Shown here piece by piece: positions 11,303 through 24,500 of a stretch of 64,000 nucleotides of DNA. Source of the DNA: Scilla litardierei (lineage: Eukaryota > Streptophyta > Magnoliopsida > Asparagales > Asparagaceae). How positions within the stretch are numbered: the first letter of the stretch is position 1; each line of letters starts with the position of its first letter. The notes beneath the pieces were generated by a model, which worked only from the letters and a program-made list of their open reading frames with translations, made no database searches and had not been told where the DNA came from. The translations under genes were made by a program, and so were the position numbers. The stretch spans positions 20,842,214-20,906,213 of the forward strand of contig CM061138.1 of NCBI GenBank assembly GCA_030789695.1, given 5' to 3'.

Positions 11303-11810
11303 GATAAATATATTATGTATATTATACTTATTGTACAGAAATGATTTCATTGACTACATAACTTGGAGGGAAATGTCACATGGCTTGGCTTAGAGTGTTC
11401 AACTATAAAAATATTTCCACCAGCCTTCATCAAGGTTTTTGGTGTAGTAGCACGGAATTCAACATGGTATCGGAGCGACAGAGAGGCAAATCCTACCGGG
11501 TGCACAATTAAAAAGCGAATTGAAAACGTTTCACTGCACAAACGCCCAGTTTCATTCAATAAAAAGGATGCTCAACTAGCGTGGGTATGTTGGGCTATAC
11601 AAATACTTTCCTCAAATCTCATCATAACTCTGTAGTGAATTCAACAAAGAGAGTATACTGAATTTGAAAGGTAGTCAACAGAGTAGATAATGCGTAGTGC
11701 CAAAGGATCGCATGGTTGGCTTCTCATTCTGTGAGAGAGAGAAATATTGCGGATAGTCATTAAAACAGACCAACTTAAATCTCCATATTGTCAACTTATT
11801 TGATGATCTG
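11303..11810 (+). mobile_element. LTR + PBS fragment, copy 1 of a local duplicated family
   Basis: Closely similar to 15648-16160 in the same orientation. A TATA-like CTATAAAAATATTT (about 11402) lies about 60 bp before TTCAACA, followed at once by TGGTATCGGAGC (11465-11476), one mismatch from the initiator tRNA-Met PBS. This reads as the 3' part of a short copia/TRIM-type LTR plus primer site and leader. The rest of the element is non-coding. A third, partial copy of the distal part is at 14684-14905. Confidence 0.5.
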
Positions 11811-12239
11811 TTACTCTTAGGATTAACTTTCGATATGTTATATAGAACGATTTGAGGTTCAATGCATTGATTTCTATCGCAGCAACATACATTGGGCAGG
11901 CTTCGTTCCTGGATGTCATCTCTTTAGGGTAGCATTTTAGTATTACTTCAGTTTACATGTTTTGACCAAACTGAGACACAAAGGTCGGACTCGCGATGAA
12001 GCTGGTTTCTACCCATATGTAACAAAAATACGCTACATGTACGCTTCAAGAGGTCACTTATCCTGAAATTGCTCTTCCTTTCTGATCACGTTCATTATAA
12101 GTTTTCGCCGCGGTTTCTCAATGCCCAGACATGACAAACAGGAATGCCCATGGCTTCTCAGCGCTCATGTAGCACCAGAAAGAGACAAATCAATGGAAAG
12201 AGAATCTGATGATGGCTTCAGAGAGAAGAACATGGCATG

Positions 12240-12517
12240 ATCACCGCTCTTCCAAAAACAGAGTCCCCACTTGACACATAGAGATTCCACAATAACAGAA
12301 ACTCACATGGAGAGCAGACCTACAAGAATTGGCTTCATTCTAAATGATTGGATCATATGATATTTGCTCAGTGTTAAATTAACCTTGTAACAAACAGTAA
12401 AGGCCTTGTAAATTTTGCTGTACTAGGGCAACAAACTTGAATGGATTCCTAGTACCACAGTCATCAGCCTTGTAATGCATGACAACAGAAGAATGATCGA
12501 GCACAGCATGTGGAACT
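12240..12517 (+). repeat. Duplicated segment, copy 1 (partner 17515-17805)
   Basis: Reads in parallel with 17515-17805: GTCCCCACTTGA, GAGATTCCACAATAACAGAA, ACCACAGTCATCAG and AATGCATGACA occur in both, in order. The parallel is cut at 12517, where a copia fragment begins, and resumes after 14614 with AACTAACTG. Confidence 0.6.
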
Positions 12518-12539
12518 TGATGAACCGGACCGCTTGCGG

Positions 12540-13592
12540 CATGATCCGGCTCTACTTGACAAAGGAGAAGAAATACCATTTCATGGAGGAGCGAACGCGA
12601 AAGCATTATGGGATATGCTTGGTGAGAAATACATGAAGAAGAACATTCAGAATCGCCTACACCTAAAGAAGAAGCTTTTTGGCCTCGAGATGGAGGAATG
12701 AGTTTCAGTTGAAGAATACATCGACTACTACAACAAACTCCTCACATATTTGAGGAATATCGACGTCAAGGTAGAAGATGAGAACAAGGCGGCGATTCTA
12801 CTCAACTTTCTGCATAAAGACTATGAGCACATTGTTTGGATCTTAACCTATGGTAAAGAATATACCACCTTCAATGACGTTTCTAACGCTCTTATTTGCA
12901 ATGAATTTAGAAAGAAGGATGAAGAGAAGATGAGTGGCCAAGGGTCCGAAACGCTTACCGTGGTTAGAGGTCGGAGCAATGAAAGAGGTGGAGGCCGCAA
13001 AGGAAACCATAGATCCGATACGATGGACAATAGTAGAATTCCGCACACAGACATCAAGATGGATCAATGTGCCTTTTGCAAGGAAAGAGGACATTGGACG
13101 AGGGAGTGCCCAAAGGCCAATAAGAAGAAGGATGCTACCGCCAACATCGTTAAAAGCGAGGAGATGGATGAGTGTGTCCTAGTTGGTGCAACAGAGAGGA
13201 TGATGAAGGGGGGATGGGTGCTCGACTCGGGTTGCTCGTTCCATATGACACCCCACAGAGAGTACTTTACTACTTTCCATGAAGGTAGTACGAGTAAAGC
13301 CGTCCTTGGAGACGATGGAGCATGCACGACGGCGGGCATTGGCACGGTCCGCATAAAGATGAGTGATGGTGTTACACGGGACATAGGCAATGTTCATTAT
13401 GTGCCCGACCTGAAGTACAACTTGATATCGCTTGGTTCATTAGAAGCACAAGGGTGCAAAGTGACTATGGCGGACGACGCTTTAAAGGTGACACGAAGAG
13501 CAATGATCCTGATGAAGGGAAAGCGTGAAGGTAATCTCTATTACTTGGATGGTACGGTAATGATGAAAACGACGAGAGTTCCAGATAAGTGA
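12540..13592 (+). pseudogene. Copia gag-protease fragment with stop and frameshift
   Basis: The reading begins mid-gag with MIRLYLTKEKKYHFMEE in one frame, shifts near 12590 to ALWDMLGEKYMKKNIQNRL, meets an in-frame TGA at 12699-12701, then stays open to 13592. The 12750-13592 part holds a CCHC zinc knuckle (CAFCKERGHWTRECP, about 13068-13112) and the protease motif WVLDSGCSFHMTP (about 13219-13257), then YVPDLKYNLISLGSLE. The domain order and spacing match Ty1/copia gag-PR. Nothing resembling GAG-pre-integrase or integrase follows the TAA/TGA region at 13590. Non-functional. Confidence 0.85.
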
Positions 13593-14132
13593 GCTACCGA
13601 CTCAAGCTCGCATGCACCAAAGACGACGTCATTGGATGATCTCTGAAGGGGTGGTGCTCATAGAGATGATGGTTCAAGTCAGTATGGTGGAGATATCTTG
13701 TCCCCACAACTTGCACAGCAGATGGATTCTATCAAAGTTTGGAGACCAAGGTATGAGAGATGTCAACCTGTAAGAAGGGTCTCGTTTTCTTTCTTTGTCA
13801 GGTATGATGAGTCTCCGACCTTATTCGGTGAGGTGGAGCACAATGGCAACTTATGTGGACGAAGGAAAGATTGGTGTGATGAGATGGAATCAACGACGAC
13901 TGATGAAGCCAAGGATCGTGTGGAGCTATTTGGCATAGTGATTGTTCGACGGACGAGCTTATGAAGGTAGATATTGGAGTCAAGTTCAAGTATGGCTCGA
14001 ACTTGTATGTTGACGATATGAGATGACTTTGGTGGACCCTTCCGGGGCAATGAGATTCGGCAGAGCCATATGAGCCTTTCGAGGCAAGATGACGGAAACA
14101 CGAGATGATTCTCACCGAGGAGGAGCGTTGAC

Positions 14133-14614
14133 TGTCAATTGTGTGACATAGACCCACGATCTCGTCAAAGTGGAGATTTGTGGTTGTTGGCTCAATCGGC
14201 AGGCTGCTGGAAAATTCCAGCAGCCCATAAGGCTGCTGGCCCTCTTTGATTTGTCAAAGGATGGGGGGTTGGTGCACCAACCCCCTCCCCCTTCATCCTT
14301 ATAAAAGGAGGGCAATGGCTTTGGTTGTTTGCATCGAAAAATTGGGAATCCAATTGAGCTTCTACTGAAGCATTGGAGAAACTTGTATGAGGTCCTATTG
14401 GAAGTTTCATAGGATCATTGAGAGCCATTTTTGAGAAAGCTAATTGTGAGGATTTCTTATGAGCAGTTGAGTGTCTTTTGTATCTCCTAATTGAAATCAA
14501 TAGAAGTGTTCCATTGGTCGTTAAGGTGACCTAAATCTTTTGTATGCTTTCTCTCTATTTGTTGTCTGTGCTAGATACTTCGGCGATTTGATTGCTTCCG
14601 CTTGACGCACAACA
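14133..14614 (+). repeat. Probable 3' LTR of the truncated copia element
   Basis: Begins TGTCAATTGTGTGAC after a purine-rich GAGGAGGAGCG (about 14117-14127, PPT-like) and ends GACGCACAACA. A TATAAAAG box sits at 14300-14307. A second LTR is not present in the window, so the left limit is inferred (14129 is also possible). Confidence 0.6.
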
Positions 14615-14683
14615 GAACTAACTGCACATTTCTGATTGTTTACTAAAAGTGAATTTAATAAAAGTGAACTTATAGACAAACGG

Positions 14684-14905
14684 TCACTGAATTTGAAAAG
14701 TAGTTAGCAGAGTAGATAATGAGGAGACAAAAGATCACATGAGGGACTCTTTATTCTGGACAGAGGGAAAAACTGTGGATGGTCATTACAATAGACCATG
14801 TGACTCTCTCTTGACTTCATCTGTTACTTAAATCTCTATTGGCATCCTATTAGCGGATCTGCTACTTCTAAGATTAACTTTCGATGGGTTATGTATCATG
14901 ATCCT
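14684..14905 (+). repeat. Partial third copy of the 11303/15648 family
   Basis: Shares ACTGAATTTGAAAAG, AGAGTAGATAATG, GGTCATTACAATAGACCATG and AAGATTAACTTTCGAT with 11657-11840, and part of these with 16025-16160. The LTR/PBS part is missing. Confidence 0.5.
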
Positions 14906-15034
14906 GGTGTTGACATCAGGGCTGCTTGTTCTCCGGCGCTCCTTTGGGTCTTTGAGGAAGAACCCTTCATATGAGCAGCCATGTGAGCTTGTATCCTAGT
15001 TGTCCTCTTGCTTTTCTTTTTCTTTTTTTTCTCA

Positions 15035-15230
15035 ATCCACATTTTTAGGTTCAATGCATCATCTATGAATGCATGATTGCCGAGTGAAATCTACTAGCTT
15101 ACATATAATAGGTGTCATGTTTTCACACGAAATTTTTACTCGAATAAATTTCATGTCATACATTTGTTTTCTTCTTCATGTGTGATGTTTTGTTATTTTT
15201 CATGTTATACTAGTGTATTTTCCTCTAACA
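15035..15230 (+). repeat. Direct repeat, copy 1 (partner 17240-17435)
   Basis: CAATCCACATTTTTAGGTTC, GAATGCATGATTGCCGAGTG and TTGTTTTCTTCTTCATGTGT appear in the same order about 2.2 kb downstream. Non-coding. Confidence 0.65.
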
Positions 15231-15299
15231 GACGCTTATCAAAGTTACACTTCAACTACAGCTGAGCATGTGGCAAATTCTGTCTTCATACGTTTTTAC

Positions 15300-15647
15300 A
15301 GTTCATGATGGCTCCTGTGGTGCTGGAACGAGACAGGACAATGGTGGATGGGTTGATTAACAAGAATCCAACAATCCTGGGCAAAGCATCGACAACGAGC
15401 TGTTGGCCCCCAGGAGACAGAGCTTCATGGCTTTGTGCCCTTTCGGCTCACCCTTGGATAAGAACAATGCCCCTGCTTGACTCCAGACAGACAGTCCACA
15501 AGAACCAACTGCCCATGGACGAAATGGATACACTCACTTTCTGGGTGCATGCTACCGGGGTATAAGACGAGGCCATGGCATTCGACTCTTAAACCCTATA
15601 AGATCTCTGGAAGCAGGAGTCCATGAAGAAGGGGCAACAGAAGGATA
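15300..15647 (+). other. Unassigned segment with a short unknown ORF and a gene scrap
   Basis: An 86-codon ORF (15305-15565) has no motif I recognise. At 15608-15643 the sequence repeats, inverted, about 35 bp of the small ORF at 10888-11160. It then joins directly onto the LTR-type repeat that begins near 15645. This looks like a rearrangement junction. Confidence 0.35.
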
Positions 15648-16160
15648 ATATATTATGTATATTATACTTATTGTTTAACAGAAATGATTTCATTGACTAC
15701 ATAATTTGGAGGGAAATTGTCACATGGCTTGGCTCAGAGTGTTCAACTATAAAAATATTTCCACAACTTCACAGTTTGTTTTTGTTGTAGTGGCAGGAAA
15801 TTCAAAATGGTATCAGAATCCTACCAGATGGTATCAGAACGTCATAGAGTCAAATCCTACCATATGCACTATTAAAAAGCGGATTAAAAATGTTCCGCCA
15901 CACAAAAGCCCAGTTTCAGTCCATAAACGGGATGCTCAGCTTGCATGGGTGTGTTAGGCTATACAAATATTTTCCTCAAATCTCTTCATGACTCTGCAGT
16001 GAATTCAACAAAGAGAAGAGAGTATACTGAATTTGAAAGGTGGTTAACACAGTAGATAATGCGGAGACGAAGGATAACATGGTTGGCTCCTCATTTTGAG
16101 AGAGAATATCGTGGATAGTCATTAAAACAAACAGACCATGTGACTTTCCCTTCCAAGGAA
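15648..16160 (+). mobile_element. LTR + PBS fragment, copy 2 of the local family
   Basis: Parallel to 11303-11810 (ATATTATGTATATTATACTT, CACATGGCTTGGCT, TTCAACTATAAAAATATTTC). Unlike copy 1 it has two PBS-like words: TGGTATCAGAAT at 15808-15819 and TGGTATCAGAAC at 15829-15840. Non-coding. Confidence 0.5.
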
Positions 16161-17239
16161 AATATTTTCCACACATGCCTCTCCTTTTGCCGGTGGCACC
16201 TGATGAAATTATAACATGGAGACAACTGGGAGTAGTGATGGAGAGTCATTTGGGTGCGGTGGTCATGTGCCAAGATTCCGTTGTGCTGCATCTTTTACCT
16301 GAGAACGGCACTGAGTGGAAAAGGCAGTTGGGTTTCTTAAACGTCCAACAACATGACTGGAATAATGAATGAAATCAATCAGTCTTGCTGAGTCACATGT
16401 TTTATCCAGACTGAATCATTTGCAAGAGCTTAACACAACCTATAAGGCTCGAGACATCGTTGGCCAGAATATTTGAGTTGCCATTTGTGATTGACGGAAA
16501 GCTCTTTGTGTGGGAGGATAAACACGATCACAATAGATCACAATAGCTGCTACGTTTCCTTCTATCAATAAACTTGAATTTTCTTGCTCATTGTTTTTAA
16601 ATTTTATTTGATTTTCCCCAACATCTCAAACTTCGAGATTTTTAAAAATATTATTTTGAAACTGGCATTCGTTATAGGATCGCTAGGGAAGACCTTACAT
16701 CTACATTTTAATTTTTTTACCCCGACTTTTACATCTACATTCAGTCTGATTTCCCTGAACTGAGTAGGTTGAGGATCCTAGATGCATTTCATGCGCCTGG
16801 GTTTGATCTTTTAGGGGCTGCTTTGATTTTCTTATGATTTCTTGTGAAAGATATCACGATTTTCTTATGCGCCTGGGTCTGATTGCCATGAACGGTGCTT
16901 CACGCATTTAGCTGAGCGCTACTGAAAGTTGATTGCTTATAATGCATGCTTTGGCTTTGATATGGTTTTTGAATCTTGTGTTATGAGCTACGTTTGCCCA
17001 CACACGGTTGTCCTTGATCTTTGTGGCCAATTCTGTAATGCTTTCCTTATATCAATAAACTTATTTGATTTTCCCCAATATCTCAAACTCCGAGAATTTT
17101 AAAAATATTATTTTGATACGGGAATTCGTTATAGCATCACTAGGGAATACCTTACATCTACATTTTAACTAGAACTTTTTTGCTCATTCTTCTCCTCTCT
17201 TGCCAAATACACTAGACAATGCCTATTGTAGACATGTCT
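16161..17239 (+). repeat. Unassigned DNA containing a ~150-bp direct repeat
   Basis: 16551-16720 and 17040-17180 are similar: TCAATAAACTT, TTTGATTTTCCCCAA, ATCTCAAACT, TTAAAAATATTATTTTGA and ACCTTACATCTACATTTTAA occur in both. No coding sequence recognised. Confidence 0.55.
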
Positions 17240-17435
17240 CATTCAATCCACATTTTTAGGTTCAATGCATCCTCTATGAATGCATGATTGCCGAGTGAAA
17301 TCTACTAGCTAAGATATAATAGGTGTCATGCTTTATTTTTACTCGAGTAAATTTCATATCATACATTTGTTTTCTTCTTCATGTGTGATGTTCTGTTATT
17401 TTTCACGTTATCCTCGTGTATTTTCCTCTAACGCA
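17240..17435 (+). repeat. Direct repeat, copy 2 (partner 15035-15230)
   Basis: Same block order as 15035-15230 with scattered substitutions and a short deletion in the TTTTCACACG region. Confidence 0.65.
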
Positions 17436-17514
17436 TTCATTTCGGACAGAGCGATTATCAAAACTTTCTAGAGAGAGCATGGGCTCTTTCAATTCTTCTT
17501 CTCATTCCGAATAA

Positions 17515-17805
17515 AAAGAAACGAAGTCCCCACTTGAGACCTGTAGAGATTCCACAATAACAGAAGACTCACATGGTGAACAGACCCCACAAGAAATGGC
17601 ATCATCCTCTTCCAAACAAATGATTGGCTCAAATGATATTGCTCAGGGTTAACATAACCTTGTAGCAAACAGCTAAGGCCCTCCAGATTTAGCTGTACTA
17701 GTGTAACAAGCATGAATCGATTCTTTGAACCACAGTCATCAGTCTGATAATGCATGACAGCATTGCTGCTGGAATCTGCAGCTGAAAGAGATATAGCATG
17801 TGTAA
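17515..17805 (+). repeat. Duplicated segment, copy 2, with the 'empty site' for the copia fragment
   Basis: Partner of 12240-12517. At 17795-17815 the sequence AGCATGTGTAACTAACTGTG corresponds to the two flanks of the copia fragment (AGCATGTGGAACT before it, GAACTAACTGCAC after it). It therefore shows the uninterrupted arrangement. Confidence 0.6.
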
Positions 17806-18183
17806 CTAACTGTGCATGCCTCAGGTTGCTGGAGAACTTGGATCTAAAGCCAAAGCAAAAAAATAGTACTTAGGGATCTTAAATATTCACTGTACGGGAA
17901 AAAAAAACCTTCACCAAATTACAAGAATGATCTGCACCATGTGAGAGTTTGGTGATGTGCTGATGAGTGGCTGCATGATTCCTTAAAGTAAAAATCATGC
18001 ATGGGGGTGTAAGAAATTACCAATCATTACTTAACTGTTAAGTATAGCACACATATGCATGAAACAGAACGCAAAAGTATAGGCTAGAGAATCGTATAAT
18101 TGTACAAAGCAACAATGCCAAAGATTAACTAGTAATAATGTGTTCAAATTTGACATGATAACCCATTACACTGGAAAACGACT

Positions 18184-18330
18184 GAATTAATTCCATTTTG
18201 GGTTGTTGGCTGGAGGAAGCTGATTTTGCAATTTTTCCAGTATTGTGTGATTTTTCACTAGCTTAGCATTGTCCCGAGTTTTCCCGGACGCATAATTATA
18301 CATATATGTGATCCATACATCCCAAAGTTC
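18184..18330 (-). other. Possible unidentified exon or PUX1 3' UTR segment
   Basis: About 170 bp downstream of the PUX1 stop, a pyrimidine-rich tract ends in GGTCACAG (acceptor-like, about 18331) and opens a frame of ~48 codons (ELWDVWITYMYNYASGK... ending NNPKWN, stop at 18187). It could be a 3' UTR exon of PUX1 or a chance ORF. No family recognised. Confidence 0.2.
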
Positions 18331-18502
18331 ACCTGTGACCCAAAAAAAGAAAAGAAAATGAATGATTTTTAAAAAAACTTTCATGCAAATCATGCTCTTA
18401 TTCAGATATGATTATTGGGTATAACAGCAAGGCCACTTTTATAATTTCAGTGTAGAAATGGGACAAACAAAACAGTCCAAGTAGTCACGCACCTCCATGT
18501 CA

Positions 18503-21500
18503 TTATAACTTGAACCACTTCGGCTTCGTCGTCTTCTTGATAGCAGGATTTGGCTCAGATAGAGCAGGGGTGGGTACCCTAGCAGGCACTGGTTCAGGAT
18601 TGGCAATGTCATCTTGGTCGGATGTATGATGCAATTGGTTAAATGACATAACTTCTTCACGGAGGTATGGGCAAAGGTTTGCATCGGCATCATCTGCAAC
18701 TGCTACCACAAGCATAGCAGGAAGCAAAAGAATTATTTTGCTTGTTTGCATATATCAATGGTTCCAAATGTTAAAAGATTTAAGTTACAAGAGAGGCTTG
18801 AACTGAAGGAGATGAATAACATACTAAAACTGACATAAAATAAAACAACGCAAACAGGTATGAGAATGAACACAAAAATGCAATTATTTGTGAGTTCCCT
18901 AATTATACAGAAAAGTATAATTTGTAGGAATGGGTAGTACAATTATTCTTTTAACTTTCAACAAAGTATGACATTGATGAACTATAGCTGTAGGAGAATA
19001 AAACCATATAAGGTAAGATAAGGTAAATCGGAGGAGAACAGCGCATAAAACATTTTGGAAAATTGCAGCCAGCATACAGTAAGCAAACGCCAATCACATT
19101 TAGTATATAAAATTATTCGAAAATACCAAGAAAGGACACAAAAAGAGAATTAAGTGTTGAGGAATGAAAAATTTTGTGCATGTTCTTATTATTCAGATTT
19201 AGACATTTTTCATAGATACATAGTTAGGCATTGGACAAAAGCAGCTACATAGTAGAGACATTTCCTCGGTTGTATGTAACATGGAGCATTTTCTTCTACA
19301 AAGTCAGAACAGGTGACTGATTCCAGAAACCAAATTCCTTTGTAAAACAAGATAAGTCAGAGATAAACTTTCTATGTGCAATATGATATGTCAGAGAAAA
19401 AATCCTCACAAATATTGGTGAAATATTAGAAATATTTACTCAAAACAAGGAAACAATCTTTTTAAATCAGATTAGAAGAGCAAAACGCAAAGACATTTGA
19501 ACCAGCCAACTATGAGTTGCTTAAGCACTTGAGATTGTCCTAATTGAAAATCCTAGCCTGGGTACAAAGCTATATTCGTAATTAACATAATTAATCGGAC
19601 ATATGACACTCAATATTATTTATTACTACCCCTTTATTCAAAGAAGCAATAAGAATGATAAGAAGGATAAAAGGAAAGAAAAAGATAGTACATAGCCAAA
19701 AAAATATAAGAAAATCAGCTGTCTTCAAGGGTTGCTTAAGCTTAATATTACCCTTGTTGAAATCATAATGTTGCACGAGTTATCTTCCCAGTTAACACAT
19801 ACAGTTAGCACCCCAATAAGCATCAGTATCACTTACAAATCCAAGATAAGGAAAAAGGAGAATGAGACAAAGAAGATAAAAAATAATTAGTAGTAATAAA
19901 TCCAGAGGGAATTTGAAAGAAGAAGCGAATATCAGAGGGGAAAATGGAACAAAGAAGCATAGAAGAAAGAAAAGATTGAAGGAAGAAGAAGAAGAAGAAG
20001 AAACAATGGAGGAAAACGAAGACAAAGACAAAGACGAATTAGAGGAGGAGGAGGAGGAGGAGGAATCAAAGATAAACGGAGAAAGAACAGAAACAAAAAC
20101 AAAGCAATATGGGACACAGGATGTTGTGCAAGGAAATTAAATATATGGAATGTGTGGTGCTTCGACAGGGTTGCGTACCAATATCAGATTATCAATCCTC
20201 CGTTTACAAATTAGCGTATTCTACACATATGACATAGCGAGAGGTATTCTAACTAAGAAGTTGGGATTGAATTCATGAAAGTTGGATTCCAAATTCTATC
20301 TGATCTGCGAATGCAATGCACTTACAAAACTCATCCAGTTTTTTTTACAAGGAATATAATTTTTCATGTAACTATTAATATATATGACCTGAAACTCTCA
20401 TAGCATCATAGATATCATGCTCTTATGAGAATTCCAGCCTCCTAACTACACATTACAGATGATGAATGTTAACCCATCCCTAATCTGCAACAAATATGTA
20501 TCCTACGTTTTAGGATTCAACGCATGTGCACAACTACAGCGTTGTATGCATATGTACCCCTTATATAGTGTTATGTCCATAGCAATTGTATTCTCCCTTA
20601 ATCAGCCTTGTACTGAGAAGCGAGAAGGTAATTTTTTCAAGCAAGCTCTAGGAAATACTATTAGTTAATGCAACGACAGTCAAGGCGTTGCATATTTATT
20701 TTCTAGGACCCCAAGAAAGTGGGATATTCTTTGAATAAAGCCTGTATTGTTTCGTTTGACAAGATCTTTATATCAAGCGATTGTTTCTATAATACAAGGA
20801 ATTACCCTGATGGTCACACTATTGAGAGCAACCTTTTAACTCTGTTCTGATCATGTTGTGAGTAGTGACTTATTCCACGCACTACCATACTATGTGGTGT
20901 AAGATGGCCAAGTATTTCGTCAAGCCCTCAGAATTCTTGAATTCTAAGAATATCATTTTTGCATTTAGTTTGACAAAAATAACTTGGCACTCCAACACCA
21001 TCTTGAAAGACAAGAAAATGCAAAGCACGAATTAAGTCCTGCAGCGAACACGTTATAGGTTTGGCATGTACTTTGCATTACCATCTTCAGCATCCTCGCT
21101 GGCAAGCTAGAGTATTTTTAATCTCCTGTGTGGGATAGGAAAGGTACCATGCCTACACTAGGTTACGTGGCATTCTACAGTTTCAACAGTGGGTCAGCAA
21201 ATTAATTACATGATCTAACATTTGTGGCCAAAAGTCATGAAATTGATGTCTTTCTGTGTATTACAAACTAGATGTCAGCATGTAACTCATCCATTGCTAG
21301 TTTCTACAATTGAAAACATACACTAAAGTGCCCTAATAAATGACAGCTTGGGGTACAAAAGAATAATTCACAGAGAAAAAACGGCAATCAAATGAAGGAA
21401 ACAGAATAGTCATCAAATGATGTTGAATAAAAAAAAATCAAAGTAAACCTTTTGGCAGATCATATGAAAAATAAACAATTGCCCCAGGAGCAAATCCGGC

Positions 21501-24500
21501 TGAGTAGAAATCCTTTGACATGTCTTTGATTCGTTCTTTTGGAGGAGTGGTATCTGAAAAATAGGAGAGATTCAAGGTTACTTTATAGTATGCCCATGAA
21601 ATAACAGGTGCAGAAGGACAAGAAAAGCAGAAGTTTAATATGCACCATGGGCATAAGAGATAAGATAGCAATGTGTCAATGTACCATATATAATAAGGAA
21701 AAGGCTTGAGGGACAACGGATCACCATTTTATACTAATCTTTAGAGCATGTATGTGCATATAGACGGAATTGGTTGTCGTGTACTCAATTGATGTATAGA
21801 ATATAAGCTCAGAAGAAAACGTTGATGAATTCAGGTTTTAATGAATGGAGTTCACAAGGACAAAAGTCACAAAACAGATCAATCATTGACTGCATATCCT
21901 GGTAGATTGATCACCAATATCACAACCGGTAACAGGACAAAGCACAACTCACAGCTGGTATGCCACCCAAACTAGGGGATCAACCAATCAGGTCTGCAGC
22001 CCAAACAAGGCCAAAGCAACTTCCCTGCTGATTGATCAGCTGGTTCAGCTATGAGAGCATATAAAAAACTCGCTAATGAATTTAGATTATTATCTCATGT
22101 GACTTTGATGTCTACTACTATACCAAGGTTTGAGAACCCGGTTTCATTTTCGGTTTTTCGGCCGTTGGAAAAATTTTAGGTTTCGCACAATTTCGTCCGT
22201 TTTGTATGTCACGTTTTGAGTTTCGGTTTCAGATTTATAGGAATTTTTATGTATATATCTCTATAACAATGCATTTGTGATTAAAAAATTGGAATTTTTT
22301 ATGTGAATAGTTCAAATAAGTGTATGTATTTAAACACAAACTCATATTTTATTGCAAAAAGTAATGTTTCGGTCAAAATTGACCGAAACTGACCGAAACC
22401 AAGCGGTTTCGACCGAAACGGAGCAAAACCGGCCGAAACCGAGTTTCAACAATAGTTTCGTGACGTCCCCCTTCAAAACTGTCATGCCATGCAACCGGAA
22501 GTCGCGGCATGTTTCGCAAAAAATGACAGGTCTTGCAGTTAACCAGTGAAAATAATCTAGACGCAAGCAAAGATGCATCAAAAATGCTAAAGAAAAATTC
22601 TATTCATATATATTTGTGAGTTTACAAAATTGTATACATCATATCATCCACATACTAACAAAAATACAACTAAAAGATGCAACATAGATACACTCATTGT
22701 CTCAAAATCAGAAATCAGTGGTTAACACCACAGTCCGTATCCTCGAACACTGGGGCCTCCTCTAGCTCTGCCTTAGCACCTAGTGGTACAACAAAAACGA
22801 AGAACCGCCAGATAAATCACAGTAATTCTAGAACTTCGTAATTAAAACATGTGAGCATGAGTAAATTTAACTAGTAATCAGGAACTGGGAGGATGTAACA
22901 GATTAATTAATACTATCTAACCGGCATGCACGAACAGTCATGCACAGGAAATTAAGATAGTCATGTAACTAAGTAAATAATTTAAAACGGTACTATCATA
23001 GTCCTATCAATTATGTTAATCCTAGGCTGTGAATCATATTGGAGAGTACGGTAAGCAACCAGGAGTCCACCTCATACCACGAGGGCGCTCACCGAGACCA
23101 GGGCCGAAGTAGAGACAATAGTGGCCATGAGTCCAAAAGAGTAACAAGGTGGGACTCAATAATTAATTCCGACGATACCAATAGGGTTCCATCAGATTCA
23201 TGATGTAACCCGATCGGAACACATGATGTGGTCATGTCAATATGAGTATGGCTACAGTCGCTCTCGCATTCTCACTAATATGATTTATCCCAAAACCCAG
23301 TGAGTCTGAAATACCAAGTGTATGTCAAGTGTACATCTCTCGGTTTATCGGTGATACAATATAGGTGTAGTTCTAAATTGGTAATATTTGCTTATTTAAA
23401 ACATAATTTAGGGAGTAAAGTTTTTGATTAAGATTAAGGTCATATTGAAACTAGTTCATATGTTGATATGTTATGTCAATTTAGATTCAATAATGTTTTC
23501 AAGATTCTATTTCATCAAGCATGTTTCCAACGGGCAGTAACAATATATGCCAATGACATTCCAATTCCATTTGGTTTTCATAACTCAACATATCAATATT
23601 TTCAATGTCATAGGAAACTATGCACGATGTTCTATAATCATTTAAACTAAGGAACATGTGACATGTAATAATAAAAACAATAAAACATTTCGCATGCAAT
23701 AGGAGTTACACAAATTTAAACGTATAACATGGAACACATAGGCGTTAAAAATATCATAGAGCACATATGTGGCAGATAACAATTGAAGTATTCTAATCAT
23801 GCTAGAAAGTCAAAATCTGAGACATGTAGTAAATTCAAGCTAATCTGGAAGACAAGTAACAAACGGTGCAGTAATTTCGAAATATGGAGGAATGGACAAT
23901 GTGGGAATAGACAACTATGGTGATATCAGATAATTCTCATCTTCGATCGTTTTACAGGACTTAACTATGTGTTCATGGCTTTATATGATCCTTCAGGCAG
24001 TAATCTATTATCCCACAGATGGTAAATTATGATCCTTCAGGCAATAGCCTTATGATCAAACAGGCGATGAATCATATAATTCCAACGGCCTTAAGTGGCC
24101 AAACGCTCGTTTACAATCATATGGTAAACCAATTCAGATATCTAAGCCAACTCCAACATGTAGGGCAAAGCCCCAGGGTCCCAATACCAACTCACGGCCA
24201 CCACCCAAGCCTCAACACCAGCCAAAACATCTTCAAAACAACATCTACAACCACCATCCAAAAAACAGCATTGGAAAATCCCAAAAATAGTCACGGCAAG
24301 GGAAAACTATATCGATCAGTCACGGTTTAGGGCATGGTGCCCAGAATCAATCACGGCCACATCAATGGGAGACATGATGAGGGCTAGGGGACCCCAGGGT
24401 CACAACAAATGGCTTTAGAGCATAGGACAATCACGGTAGAAACAAAGGAAGGCCAGGCAGGAGTTAGGGAGTTACGGTGAAGGGCTTGAAAAGCCTAGGC

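Larger units (their letters stand above)
12518..14614 (+). mobile_element. Truncated copia element: partial gag-protease plus 3' LTR, pol deleted
   Basis: Starts inside gag, carries the zinc knuckle and protease, lacks integrase, RT and RNase H, and ends in a probable LTR with CA at 14614. The duplicated segment at 17515-17805 provides an uninterrupted version of the flanks, which fixes the insertion limits. GAACT at 12513-12517 and 14615-14619 flanks the body and may be a 5-bp target duplication. The absence of a 5' LTR makes this unusual, and microhomology is an alternative. Confidence 0.7.
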
